Origin: CAVOOW01 sp963697675
Lineage (GTDB): Bacteria; Actinomycetota; Actinomycetes; JACCUZ01
NCBI GenBank assembly: GCA_963697675.1
Contig: CAVOOW010000006.1
Location: 496,001-560,000, forward strand
Length of the DNA stretch: 64,000 nucleotides
Direction of reading: 5' to 3'
How positions within the stretch are numbered: the stretch's first letter is position 1; every line of letters begins with the position of its first letter. The notes beneath the pieces are model-generated. The model was not told the DNA's origin and searched no databases. It saw only the letters and a list, made by a program, of their open reading frames with translations. Below are positions 35,350 through 43,895 of the stretch, in pieces. The position numbers and the translations under genes were made by a program.

Positions 35350-37258
35350 TCACGGATAGCTCACCACAGTGACCGGCACGTCCGGGTTGGCGATCGTCGA
35401 GGACCCGCCCGTGTCGTTGACGACGTTCAGGATGCCGCCCTTCCCGACGCTGGGGTCGAGGAAGATGGTGAGCAGATCGTTGAGGCTTGACGCGGGAAGT
35501 GTGGTTGGCACTTCGAACGCGCGCGTCGCAAAGATGTCGATGCCCTGATTGAAGAAGCTGTAGCTGCCCATCCCGTAGCCGCTGAAGCTCGTCACATGCT
35601 TGGCAATCTTCAACGCCGGCCAACCTTGCACGCCGGGACGTTGCGACCACGCCGCCTGGCTCGGCGGGTCGTACGGCATCTCGTTCTGGAAGAACACCAC
35701 CCTGCCGCGGTTGCCGTTCCAGATCACCTCGGTCTTCTGGTAGTGCTCGACGAACAGGCCGTAGGCCGTCACGTCATCACCGTTGACGATGACGCCGGTG
35801 TCCGCCGTGTTCACGGTCCAACCCACGCCGTTGCCGTGGTCGGCACGCCATGCCCACGTGTCGTCGAGGATCACGTTGTCGCTGTTCACCTCGAGACTGA
35901 CGGTCGCCTTGCCCGCAGCTGCCCCTCCGATACGGAAGAACACGTCCTGCAGGGCGGTCGGGTCATTGCGGTTGCTCCGGTGGGCGTTCTTGGGCCCGAC
36001 CTGGAGCAACAGCGGCGAGTTCTTGGAGCCGGCATCGAAGATGAGCCCGGAGACGTCGACACCGGGAACGTCGGCGATCGTCATCGGGACGACGCCGTTC
36101 TGCGGTACGAGCGTCGCGAAGCCGAGCCCCAGGACGACGGCGTCGGCCCGCTTCACCTTGATCGTTCTGTTGACGTCGTAGACACCCGGAGTGAAGATCA
36201 AGTTCTTCCCCCGGGACAGCGCCTGGTTGATCTTGCGCACGTCGTCGCCGGGCTCGGCGACGAGGAACTTCTCGAGCGGGATCGAACGGCCGGGCCCGGG
36301 ACCATTGCGCCCAGCTGATGCCGCTGGAGTCACGGCGAGTCGCGGGGACGAAGACCTGATAGCGCCCGCGGGAGTCGACGTAGAGGAAAGGCGCCTCGCG
36401 CGTCACCGGGCTCGTGGTCAGCGTCGTGTAGGGGCCACAGATGTCTGGTTGAGCCGGGAAGCACTGTTCGGGCGCACCCACGGCACCGGAGAACACCTGG
36501 TTCCAGACACCGTTGCTCCAGTCGTCGAGGACGCTGTTGCGGACCAGCCACTGCTGCTGTGAGCCGTTGACGAACGTGCCGCCCGCGAACTGCGAGTCGG
36601 CGATGAAGCCGCCGCTGGCGAACGAAGGGTTGGTGCAGTAGTCCATCAGCGTCACGTTGCCGTTGACGTTGACCCGTCGCATCGGGGCGGCCTGTGACAC
36701 AGCCCAGAACTCGCCGGCGTAGCAGCCGAAGTCCGGGTTGGTGACGTTGATGGTCAGGTTCGACAGCGATCGCCAGAAGTTGTTGAGTGCGGTGCAGCTC
36801 CCGGCGGCATCGCACTGGTTGCGTACGTAGACAGACCCGTTGATGACCACGTCGGTCGGGGAAAGGCCGAGGCCGGACACACTGGTGTAGTAGCCGACCT
36901 GGAAGTTGAGCGGCGCGGCAGCGGATCCGTATGTTCCGGGCTTGAACACCAAGGCATAACGCTGCGGCCCGAACTGGTTGCCCACCTGCTGGCTGGCGAT
37001 CGCGTCGACGGTCGCCTGGATCTCGCTCGTCGACATGCTCGGGTCGAAGATCTTGACGTTGGGGCCGAAGTCCGGCTGGCCGGCCGACGGCGGCGCGGCG
37101 TCCGACGACGCCTGCGCCGAGCCGGCCAGGCCCGCACCCGTCCCGAACATCACCGTCACCACTGCCGCGACCGCGACCGGCAGCAACCGTCCGGTCCGTC
37201 GGCGGGCCAGGCGGCCGATGAAGGCTGGGGTACGAAGGCGCGACGTCAACGCAGGCAT
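35350..37258 (-). CDS. Secreted right-handed beta-helix protein (pectate-lyase/GH55-like fold; frameshifted)
   Basis: About 636 residues beginning with a cleavable export signal (RRRTGRLLPVAVAAVVTVMFGTGAGLAGSAQASS). The rest has two beta-helix parts rich in aromatic and Asn residues. The first has QRYALVFKPGTYGSAAAPLNFQVGYYTSV and NNFWRSLSNLTI, the second RKINQALSRGKNLIFTPGVYDVNRTI and GLIFDAGSKNSPLLLQVG. This tandem layout resembles GH55-type glucanases. Homologues in streptomycetes are often called adenylyl cyclase in databases, but no cyclase motif is visible and I think that name is wrong. The frame changes near 36305. The protein probably acts outside the cell on a polysaccharide; the substrate is unknown. 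The gene is convergent with the sigma-factor gene. Confidence 0.75.
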
Positions 37259-37433
37259 GGAAGATCCCTTCGAGCGGACTCACCCTCTAGGCAGGGGGCT
37301 TTCGGTTGAGACAGCCGAGTCTCTGGGTCGCCAGAGCGGTCACAGGCAACCACAGTGATCGGCGTCACACAAGACGTGAGGCGGCGTCTGGACACGGCCT
37401 TTGCGACCGCGACGGCGTAGGTAGAAATGAGTC

Positions 37434-38264
37434 TCAGGAGGTCGCGCGCAGCAGCGCGTCGAACGCCGCGCCGACAACTGCTGCGCGGGATGTGCTGCGG
37501 ACCGATCGGCTGTCCGCGTACGTCGGGTGGAACACCGTCTCCCCGCTGATGAGGCAGTCGGCGACGTAGATGGCTGCGGCCGCGGGAACACCGAACGCCG
37601 CTCCGACGGCGCAGACCACGGCGGCCTCCATCTCGACGGCACGGAATCCCGCCGCAGACCAGTCCGCCACGTCCTGGGAGGTCTCGGCGCCGATCATCTC
37701 GCAGGTCACCGTCGCGCCACGCCACAGCGGCGCCGTCGGGTGCAGGGCGGTGAGCCGCCCGGCGAGAGCCGCCGCCAGGTCCTCGTCCGGTGTCACCTCT
37801 GGACCGTGCGCGCCGAGGCGCGTCCCTCCCCGGCCGTGCCGGGAGTAGTAGGCCGCGCTGTCGTTGCCGGTCACCAGGTCAGGCACGACCAGGTCGCCGA
37901 CCGCCATGCCTTCGGCCAGTCCGCCGGCGGAGCCGCCGAGGACCAGTGCGCGGGCACCGAGGACACACGCCATGTGCATGTAATAGGCCATCAACGCGGT
38001 CCCCATGACCGGCACCAACCACAGGCGTCGTGGCCCCGACGGCGTCGTCGCGACGACCTCCACGGCGTGGGAGTACATCGGCTGGGTGAGCGCGGTCATC
38101 GTGAGTTCCACGCCTTGGCGAGCGGCGTGAGCGGAGAGGTCTGCGAGGACCGGGTCGGCGGCCCGGTCGAAGACCCCGAAGCCGAGCACACCGTGCACCG
38201 CGTAGTCGTCATCCACCCCGAGTCGCTGGCGCACGAGCGGGGCTGGGATCTCACCGAAGTACAT
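37434..38264 (-). CDS. Nucleoside phosphorylase family protein (PNP/UDP type)
   Basis: A 276-residue protein of the PNP_UDP_1 superfamily, which cleaves the glycosidic bond of nucleosides or related compounds with phosphate or water. Visible motifs are ARALVLGGSAGGLAEGMAVGDLVVPD (phosphate/ribose loop), the EMIG segment, and FRAVEMEAAVVCAVGAAFGVPAAAAIYVADCLISGE, where EMEAA is the ribose-binding glutamate motif. The start is ATG 38264, with AGAGGGG six bases upstream, rather than the GTG seven codons earlier. It is divergent from a Rid-family gene. Uridine, purine nucleoside, or futalosine/methylthioadenosine substrates are all possible. Confidence 0.82.
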   Translation of the reverse strand: MYFGEIPAPLVRQRLGVDDDYAVHGVLGFGVFDRAADPVLADLSAHAARQGVELTMTALTQPMYSHAVEVVATTPSGPRRLWLVPVMGTALMAYYMHMACVLGARALVLGGSAGGLAEGMAVGDLVVPDLVTGNDSAAYYSRHGRGGTRLGAHGPEVTPDEDLAAALAGRLTALHPTAPLWRGATVTCEMIGAETSQDVADWSAAGFRAVEMEAAVVCAVGAAFGVPAAAAIYVADCLISGETVFHPTYADSRSVRSTSRAAVVGAAFDALLRATS

Positions 38265-38317
38265 GCCGTGCCCCTCTGCCGACACCGGGCTGCCAAGTCA
38301 CGGCATCATCACTTGCC

Positions 38318-38704
38318 ATGACCATCAAGCGCACCAGTTCGGGGCCCGGGTTGCCCACTGGATTTCCCTTCAGTCTTGCCGGCGAGGCAAACGGGGTCTG
38401 CTTCATCAGCGGCATGCCGGCGCTCGATCCAGCTGGCACGTTCGTCCCTGGAACCTTCGAGGAGGAGGCGGACCTGGCCTGGCACAACGTCACCGCCATC
38501 GCCGAGGCGGCCGGCTACTCGACCGGTGAGATCCTCTATGTGCAGTGCGTCCTTGGTGACATCGGCAACTACGGCGACATGAACGACTGGTGGCGACGGC
38601 AGTTCCCGGAGATCTCCACTGCTCCTGCTCGGTTCACCTTCCAGGCCGGTGCTCTTCCGTTCGGCGCGAAGATCGAGATCCAAGCGGTGGCCGGGCGCTC
38701 GTGA
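38318..38704 (+). CDS. RidA/YjgF family protein (enamine/imine deaminase)
   Basis: A 128-residue Rid-family protein. It has FSLAGEANGVCFISGMPALDPAGTFVPGTFEEEADLAWHNV, then EILYVQCVLGDIGNYGDMNDWW and PARFTFQAGALPFGAKIEIQAVA. The Arg in PARFTFQAG is at the position of the catalytic arginine of RidA, which hydrolyses 2-aminoacrylate and related enamines released by PLP enzymes. The extra residues in the middle suggest one of the Rid1-7 subgroups rather than archetypal RidA. ATG 38318 lies 53 bases from the divergent nucleoside phosphorylase start. Its partner enzyme cannot be identified from the neighbours. Confidence 0.85.
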   Translation: MTIKRTSSGPGLPTGFPFSLAGEANGVCFISGMPALDPAGTFVPGTFEEEADLAWHNVTAIAEAAGYSTGEILYVQCVLGDIGNYGDMNDWWRRQFPEISTAPARFTFQAGALPFGAKIEIQAVAGRS

Positions 38705-38710
38705 GCCTGC

Positions 38711-39187
38711 CTAGCCCACCGGCACGAGGCACTTGTACCTGGCGTCCCCGTCCTCCTTGGAGTCCAGATAGCTGTCGGAGTTCGCCGGGCATTGGCTCGG
38801 GTCCGGCTCCTCAGCAATGACCTTGTAACGGGCAGCTGAGTCGGAACAGTCGACGACCGCGGACTTCGTACCGTTGGACTCCTCCCAGCACGAGCCGACA
38901 CCCGTCGACGGGCCGCCGCCGAAGACGCCGGTGAGCCGGGAGACCAGGAAGAGCGCAGCGAGCACACCGAACACGATCCGGAGCTTGCCGATCTTGTTCA
39001 GCCCGTTCCCCAACCGCGTGGCGGGCGACACAACCGGCAGCGTCCAGAACTGCCAGCCGTCCGGAGGCGGCGGCCAGGCAGGGTCGACGACGTGACCCTT
39101 GCGAGGGTCGAAACCGGTGGGCGCGCCCCAGCTCGGGGGCGGTGTGAACACGAAGTCCGGGCCAGGCGCCTGCGGGATGACGGTCAT
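38711..39187 (-). CDS. Membrane-anchored protein with extracytoplasmic Cys-containing domain
   Basis: A 158-residue protein I cannot assign to a family. A Pro/Trp-rich N-terminus (DFVFTPPPSWGAPTGFDPRKGHVVDPAWPPPPDGWQFW) leads to a single membrane segment (IVFGVLAALFLVSRLTGVF). A C-terminal domain of about 60 residues holds four cysteines (GSCWEE, VVDCSDS, SQCPANS, YKCLVPVG), probably two disulfides outside the cell. It is similar in shape to short actinobacterial proteins next to DUF2510-like genes; the PPPGW-like pattern near the start recalls that motif. The ATG overlaps the stop of the zinc-ribbon gene by two bases, so the two are translated together. Confidence 0.65.
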   Translation of the reverse strand: MTVIPQAPGPDFVFTPPPSWGAPTGFDPRKGHVVDPAWPPPPDGWQFWTLPVVSPATRLGNGLNKIGKLRIVFGVLAALFLVSRLTGVFGGGPSTGVGSCWEESNGTKSAVVDCSDSAARYKVIAEEPDPSQCPANSDSYLDSKEDGDARYKCLVPVG

Positions 39188-39810
39188 GTCGTGTCCCGCC
39201 CCTGCGACGCCCCGACTGTGGCGACGATCCCGGCAAGGTGCGCGGCCGTCAGCTGCAGGGCCGCCGCAGCATCGGAGATGACCTGGCCGAGCACCGGTGA
39301 CGGGTCGCCCGCCGTGTAGGCGAAAGCGACGAGGCCGCTGAGCAGCGATTCGCGCCCGTTCAGCTCCATGCTCGGCGCCAGCGGTCCGAGATACTCGAGC
39401 AGCTCGTGGCCCTTGAACGCCTCGACGTCCGCGATGAGGTTCGCCTCGTTGTAGGCAGCGTCCACGAACGGCACGATGCGAGCCACCGCCAGGTCGATCA
39501 TCTGCTCGGAGTGCCCGAGCCCCGCGGCGACGGCCTTCGCGTACATCGCTCGCGCGCCGAGCGCGATCATGTAGCTGAACTGCTTGTTCGTCGGCGTCGA
39601 GAGGATGCCCTCGTTGAACCCGGCCTTGCAGGTCGAGCACTGGACGAAGGTCTCGCCCCATTTGAGCGGGATCACGGGGATGAAGAAGAAGGTGAACCAG
39701 CGTCGCGGGCGGACCAGCTCGTAGCCGCGGTCCGCCTGGCAGCGCGGGCAATGGAACTCTCCGACGCCCAGAACCGTGAGCAGGCTCCGCCATCCCCACA
39801 AGAGCAGCAC
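39184..39810 (-). CDS. Zinc-ribbon, membrane-associated protein
   Basis: A protein of 208 residues. The N-terminus is a hydrophobic segment (VLLLWGWRSLLTVLGVGEF) leading into a zinc ribbon with FHCPRCQADRGYELVRP and then VQCSTCKAGFNEG, two CxxC pairs 40 residues apart. Between them lies WFTFFFIPVIPLKWGETF, a hydrophobic hairpin. The remaining 120 residues are helical (MIALGARAMYAKAVAAGLGHSEQMIDLAVARIV). Homologues are annotated only as zinc-ribbon domain proteins. The GTG at 39810 with GGAGGG nine bases upstream is the best start. It is the first gene of a two-gene unit with the disulfide-type protein; its role is unknown. Confidence 0.72.
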   Translation of the reverse strand: MLLLWGWRSLLTVLGVGEFHCPRCQADRGYELVRPRRWFTFFFIPVIPLKWGETFVQCSTCKAGFNEGILSTPTNKQFSYMIALGARAMYAKAVAAGLGHSEQMIDLAVARIVPFVDAAYNEANLIADVEAFKGHELLEYLGPLAPSMELNGRESLLSGLVAFAYTAGDPSPVLGQVISDAAAALQLTAAHLAGIVATVGASQGRDTT

Positions 39811-39964
39811 GAGGCCGTCCCTCCCGTCATCGCCCGTGCCGCCAACGACAGGCGACATCACAGGATGTACGCACAGTGTGACGCAAAGTGAGTGTTTTTG
39901 TACATTTCCCGCAAAATTGCCGTTGATTCTGGGTCCCGGCCCTTGGGCTGTGACAATCCTCGCC

Positions 39965-40351
39965 ATGACCGACTCCGAGCTCGCGGCCCGCCTTGACGAC
40001 TTCCAGCGCGTCATCGAGGCCCGCGACGTCGAAGCGGCGGAGAGCGTGCTCGACGAGGGCTACGCCCTGGTCCTGGTGCAACCGGTTGCACTGTCGGTCA
40101 CGCGAGCCGAGTGGCTGGCAAGTCTTCCTGACTATGTCGTCCACGAGTGGACCGTGCAGGAGCGCTTCATCGACGTCGACGGGGACTGCGCAGCCGTGTT
40201 GCAAAGAGGGTTTCAACGAGCGCTGGTCCAGGGACAGCCGCGAGACGGGTTGTTCATCGTCTCGGACATCTGGCGTCGGCGCGACGGCGTGTGGCGGATC
40301 TGGCGGCGGCACTCCAGCCCGTTGTCAGCGGGAGAAATGCCCAGCGCCTGA
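39965..40351 (+). CDS. SnoaL/NTF2-like (DUF4440) protein
   Basis: A 128-residue cone-shaped NTF2-like domain. AARLDDFQRVIEARDVEAAESVLDEGYALVLVQP is the N-terminal helix-strand pair; VTRAEWLASLPDYVVHEWTVQERFIDVDGDCAAVLQRGFQRA and SDIWRRRDGVWRIWRRHSSPL complete the fold, as in DUF4440/SnoaL-like proteins. Members may be enzymes or ligand binders; no catalytic residues can be assigned. ATG 39965 follows a spacer of about 150 bases after the divergent zinc-ribbon start. It is convergent with the acyl-CoA dehydrogenase. Confidence 0.72.
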   Translation: MTDSELAARLDDFQRVIEARDVEAAESVLDEGYALVLVQPVALSVTRAEWLASLPDYVVHEWTVQERFIDVDGDCAAVLQRGFQRALVQGQPRDGLFIVSDIWRRRDGVWRIWRRHSSPLSAGEMPSA

Positions 40352-40384
40352 GGAAGAAGCCTCGTACCGAGCGAAGAGACGCGG

Positions 40385-41530
40385 TCAGAGGCCGAGGTCG
40401 CGGGCGATGAGGATGCGCTGCACCTCGGAGGTGCCCTCACCGATCTCGAGGACCTTCGAGTCGCGCCACATGCGCGCGACCGGTGTCTCGTTCATGAAGC
40501 CGTAGCCGCCGTGCACCTGGGTCGCCTCGCGGGCGTTGGTGACTGCGATCTCGGAGGAGTAGAGCTTGGCGATGGCCGCCTGGCGCTTGAACGGCTCGCC
40601 GCGCAGCATCCGGCCGGCCGCGTCGTAGTAGGCCAGCCGCGCGGTGTGTGCCCGCATCTCCATGTCCGCGATCTTGAACGCCACGGCCTGGTTGTCACCG
40701 ATCGGCTTGCCGAACGCCATCCGGGTGCGCGCATAGCGCACGGACTCGTCGAGGCAACCCTGCGCGAGACCGACGCCGAGGGCAGCGATCGCGATGCGTC
40801 CCTCGTCGAGGATCGAGAGGAACTGGGCGAAGCCGCGGCCCTGCTCCCCCAGCAGGTTGGCGCTCGGGACCCGCACGTCGGAGAACGACAGCTCGCGGGT
40901 GTCCGAGGCGTTCCAGCCGACCTTGGAGTACTTCTTCGACACCGTGAGGCCGGGTGTGCCCGCGGGCACGATGATCGTGGAGATGTCCTTCCCGCCGTCC
41001 TCCCGGGTGCCCGTGACCGCGGTGACGGTGATGACGGCTGTGATGTCGGTGCCGGAGTTGGTGATGAACGCCTTGGTGCCGTTGATCACCCACTCGTCGC
41101 CGTCCAGGCGCGCGGTCGTCAGCGTCCCACCTGCGTCCGAGCCCGCGCCGGGTTCGGTCAGCCCGAACGCGCCGAGCGACTCCCCGGAGCACAGCGCCGG
41201 CAGCCACGTGCGCTTCTGCTCCTCGGTGCCGAACCGGTAGATGGGCATCGCGCCCAGCGACACGGCCGCCTCGAGAGTGATGGCCACCGAGGAGTCGACC
41301 CGGGCCAGCTCCTCGATCGCGACGCAGAGCGCGAAATAGTCGCCGCCCATGCCGCCGTACTCCTCGCTGAACGGCAGGCCGAACAGCCCCATCTGGCCCA
41401 TCTGGCGCACGATGTCGTAGGGGAAGGCGTCACGCTCGTAGAAGTCGCCGATCGTGGGTGCGACCACGTCGTGGGCGAACTCCTCGACGGTCTTGCGCAG
41501 CGCCTCGAGCTCGGCGGACAGCTGGGTCAC
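40385..41530 (-). CDS. Acyl-CoA dehydrogenase
   Basis: A second acyl-CoA dehydrogenase, 381 residues, clearly different from the one at 27357. FAHDVVAPTIGDFYERDAFPYDIVRQMGQMGLFGLPFSEEYGGMGGDYFALCVAIEEL is the N-terminal domain, FGLTEPGAGSDAGGTLTTARLDGDEWVINGTKAFITNSGTD the FAD/substrate middle, and VHGGYGFMNETPVARMWRDSKVLEIGEGTSEVQRILIARDL the C-terminal domain with the catalytic Glu in EGT. GTG 41530 has AGGAG six to seven bases upstream. Isovaleryl- or short-chain acyl-CoA are plausible substrates given HMG-CoA lyase and an enoyl-CoA hydratase at 52-53 kb, but this is only inference. It is divergent from the GtrA gene. Confidence 0.9.
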   Translation of the reverse strand: MTQLSAELEALRKTVEEFAHDVVAPTIGDFYERDAFPYDIVRQMGQMGLFGLPFSEEYGGMGGDYFALCVAIEELARVDSSVAITLEAAVSLGAMPIYRFGTEEQKRTWLPALCSGESLGAFGLTEPGAGSDAGGTLTTARLDGDEWVINGTKAFITNSGTDITAVITVTAVTGTREDGGKDISTIIVPAGTPGLTVSKKYSKVGWNASDTRELSFSDVRVPSANLLGEQGRGFAQFLSILDEGRIAIAALGVGLAQGCLDESVRYARTRMAFGKPIGDNQAVAFKIADMEMRAHTARLAYYDAAGRMLRGEPFKRQAAIAKLYSSEIAVTNAREATQVHGGYGFMNETPVARMWRDSKVLEIGEGTSEVQRILIARDLGL

Positions 41531-41708
41531 GGTGATGCTCCTCGTACTCACGATGCCGGTGGCAATGACGGCGCGGTGCCGCTCGAGCGGCGCTCGGGCG
41601 AGTGTGTCACCGGGGCGCCATCCGTGCGGGCCACTGTAACGACCTGCCCCATATGGTGCCATGCCGCCACCGCCGGTGGCGTCGTTGTCTCTCACGTACG
41701 CTCGACAA

Positions 41709-42203
41709 GTGGCTGCCACCGTCGTGACCGCCGCCCAGCGGGTGCACGACCGCCTGGGCCACCTCGCGCGAGAACTGGTCAAGTTCGGCATGGTCGGGGG
41801 CGTCGCCTTCCTGATCGACGTCGGCCTGTTCAACGTGCTGCTGCACAAGACCGGTGAGCCGCTGATCTCGAAGACGGTCTCGACCGTCGTCGCCACGACC
41901 GTGGCCTACGCCGGCAACCGGGTCTGGACCTTCCGGCGCCGGGCACGCTCGGGGGTCGGCCGCGAGTACACCCTGTTCTTCCTGCTCAACGGCGTGGGGC
42001 TGGCGATCGCCCTGGGCTGCCTCGTGATCAGCCACTACCTGCTCGGCCTCACCGGCCCGCTGGCGGACAACATCGCGGCCAACGTCGTCGGCCTGGGGCT
42101 GGGGACGGCCTTCCGGTTCTGGTCCTACCGGCGCTTCGTGTTCCTCGCGCCCCTGGAGCCGGAACCCGCGCTGGTCAGCGGGGACCCGCTCCCGCCGCGC
42201 TGA
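41709..42203 (+). CDS. GtrA family membrane protein
   Basis: GtrA proteins are small four-helix membrane proteins, probably flippases for undecaprenyl-linked sugars used in glycan decoration. The protein is about 164 residues, with membrane segments KFGMVGGVAFLIDVGLFNVLL, TVVATTVAYAGNRVWTF, YTLFFLLNGVGLAIALGCLVISHYLL and DNIAANVVGLGLGTAFRFWSYRRFVF. AYAGNRVWTF and FRFWSYRRFVF are the conserved family motifs. It could begin at GTG 41709 or at ATG 41661; neither has a good ribosome site. Its last 29 bases overlap the convergent histidine-kinase gene. A GtrA gene at this place in the purK-birA backbone matches Rv3277 in mycobacteria. Confidence 0.85.
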   Translation: MAATVVTAAQRVHDRLGHLARELVKFGMVGGVAFLIDVGLFNVLLHKTGEPLISKTVSTVVATTVAYAGNRVWTFRRRARSGVGREYTLFFLLNGVGLAIALGCLVISHYLLGLTGPLADNIAANVVGLGLGTAFRFWSYRRFVFLAPLEPEPALVSGDPLPPR

Positions 42204-43162
42204 GGAACAGCGCGAAGACGGGCGGTTTCTGCTGGACCAGCTCGAGGCGCCCGCCCTCGGACTCGGCGAGCTCACGGGCCACCGCCAGGCCCAGCCCGGT
42301 GCTGCGCCGGCCACTGACGGCTCGCTCGAAGATGCGCGCGCCCAGCTCCGGTGGGACGCCCGGGCCCTCGTCGGTGACCTCGACGACCAGCGAGATGCCG
42401 GTCGAGCGGGTGGACACGGTCACCTTGCCCGCCGCCGTGCGTGAGGCTGTTCTCGAGCAGGGTGGCCAGCACCTGCGACAGCCCGTTGTGCGTCGCGAGG
42501 GCGACCAGGCCCCGCGTGCCGGTCGCCACGATGCGCCGGTTCACCTTGCCGAAGGCCGGTTCCCACTCCACGACCTGCTGCAGGACGACGTGGTCGAGCG
42601 GCACCGGACCGGCGCGCATGTTGTTGTCGCGCACGCTGTCGAGCAGGTGCTCCACGACGGCTACCAACCGTTCGACCTGGGCGAGCGCACTGCGCGCCTC
42701 CTCTTTCACGATGCGTGGGTCGTCGGCCTGGACGATCTCCTCGAGGCGCATGGAGAGCGCGGTCAGCGGTGTCCGCAGCTGGTGCGACGCGTCACTGGCG
42801 AACTGCCGCTCGGCGGCGATCAGCCGGTCGATCCGGTCACCGCTGCGGTTGAGCAGCTCGCAGACCCTGTCGACCTCCGCGATGCCGCTCGGCTTGAAGG
42901 GCGGCCGGGCACGACCGGAGCCGAGCGTCTCGGCGCGCTCGGCGAGCACGCCCATCAGCCGGGTGAACCGCCGGCTGCGCCAGATGCCGACGCCCACACC
43001 AGCGGCGACAGCGACGACACCGAGACCGGCGATCACTGCCACCGACATCCAGCCGGTGAGCTCGTTGCCCGCGACTCCCGAGATGATCGCAAACGGCACG
43101 CCGAGTAGCAGCACCGCCACGACGGCGACGAGGATGCTGGAACCGACGAGTTGTCGCTGCAC
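42175..43162 (-). CDS. Sensor histidine kinase (frameshifted)
   Basis: Membrane-bound kinase. Two membrane segments, SSILVAVVAVLLLGVPFAIIS and VAVIAGLGVVAVAAGVGVGIW, flank a very short external loop. A HAMP-like linker precedes the dimerisation domain with SDASHQLRTPLTALSMRLEE, whose histidine is the phosphorylation site. The ATPase domain has LATLLENSLTHGG (N box), then, after a frame change near 42433, VVEVTDEGPGVPPELGARIFERAV (G1) and GLGLAVARELAESEGG (G2). GTG 43162 is three bases after the response-regulator stop, so the pair is co-translated. The restored protein is about 329 residues. The tiny sensor loop suggests it senses membrane or cell-wall stress. Confidence 0.88.
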
Positions 43163-43164
43163 CG

Positions 43165-43836
43165 TTACTCACGCTCGAAGCGGAAACCCACACCCCGAAC
43201 GGTCGTGATGAAGCGCGGGTTGGCCGCGTCGTCACCAAGCTTCTTGCGCAACCAGGACACGTGCATGTCGAGCGTCTTGGTCGAGCCCCACCACGCCGTG
43301 TCCCAGACCTCGCGCATCAGCTGCTCGCGGGTCACGACCTTGCCGTGCTCGCGGAGCAGCACGCGCAGCAGGTCGAACTCCTTCGCAGTCAGCGTCAGCT
43401 CCTGGTCGTCCATCCAGGCACGGTGCGAGTCGACGTCGATCCGTACACCGTGGATGCCTTGCGCGGACTCGACGACGCCGCGGCGCAGCAGGGCGCGCAC
43501 CCGGGCGAGCAGCTCGGCGAGCCGGAACGGCTTGGTGACGTAGTCGTCGGCACCCGCGTCGAGCCCGACGACGGTGTCCACCTCGTCGGCGCGGGCGGTG
43601 AGCACGAGCACCGGCACGCCGCTGCCCTCGTTGCGCAGCCGGCGGCAGACCTCGAGGCCGTCCATGCCGGGCAGCCCGAGGTCGAGCACCACCAGGTCGA
43701 CCGGGGTGCCGGAGGCAGACCGGAGCGCGCCTGGCCCGTCTTCACAGACCTCGACCTCGTACCCCTCGCGACGCAGGGCCCGAGCCAACGGCTCCGAGAT
43801 CGCCTGGTCGTCCTCGGCAAGGAGCACGCGGGTCAT
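43165..43836 (-). CDS. OmpR/PhoB-family response regulator
   Basis: Transcriptional response regulator of 223 residues. The receiver domain has TRVLLAEDDQAISEPLARAL (acidic pocket), VVLDLGLPGMDGLEV (phospho-acceptor Asp) and TKPFRLAELLARV (Lys). The DNA-binding winged helix is ELTLTAKEFDLLRVLLREHGKVVTREQLMREVWDT and KTLDMHVSWLRKKLGDD with FITTVRGVGFRF. ATG 43836 is preferred to one 51 bases upstream because it begins directly at the receiver fold. It is the partner of the downstream histidine kinase, whose start follows three bases after its stop. Target genes cannot be read from the sequence. Confidence 0.92.
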   Translation of the reverse strand: MTRVLLAEDDQAISEPLARALRREGYEVEVCEDGPGALRSASGTPVDLVVLDLGLPGMDGLEVCRRLRNEGSGVPVLVLTARADEVDTVVGLDAGADDYVTKPFRLAELLARVRALLRRGVVESAQGIHGVRIDVDSHRAWMDDQELTLTAKEFDLLRVLLREHGKVVTREQLMREVWDTAWWGSTKTLDMHVSWLRKKLGDDAANPRFITTVRGVGFRFERE

Positions 43837-43895
43837 GTTCGTATCGTAGGTGCTCGGGGCCACCTCGTCCTGCATCGTCATGGCCAAACACCCTT

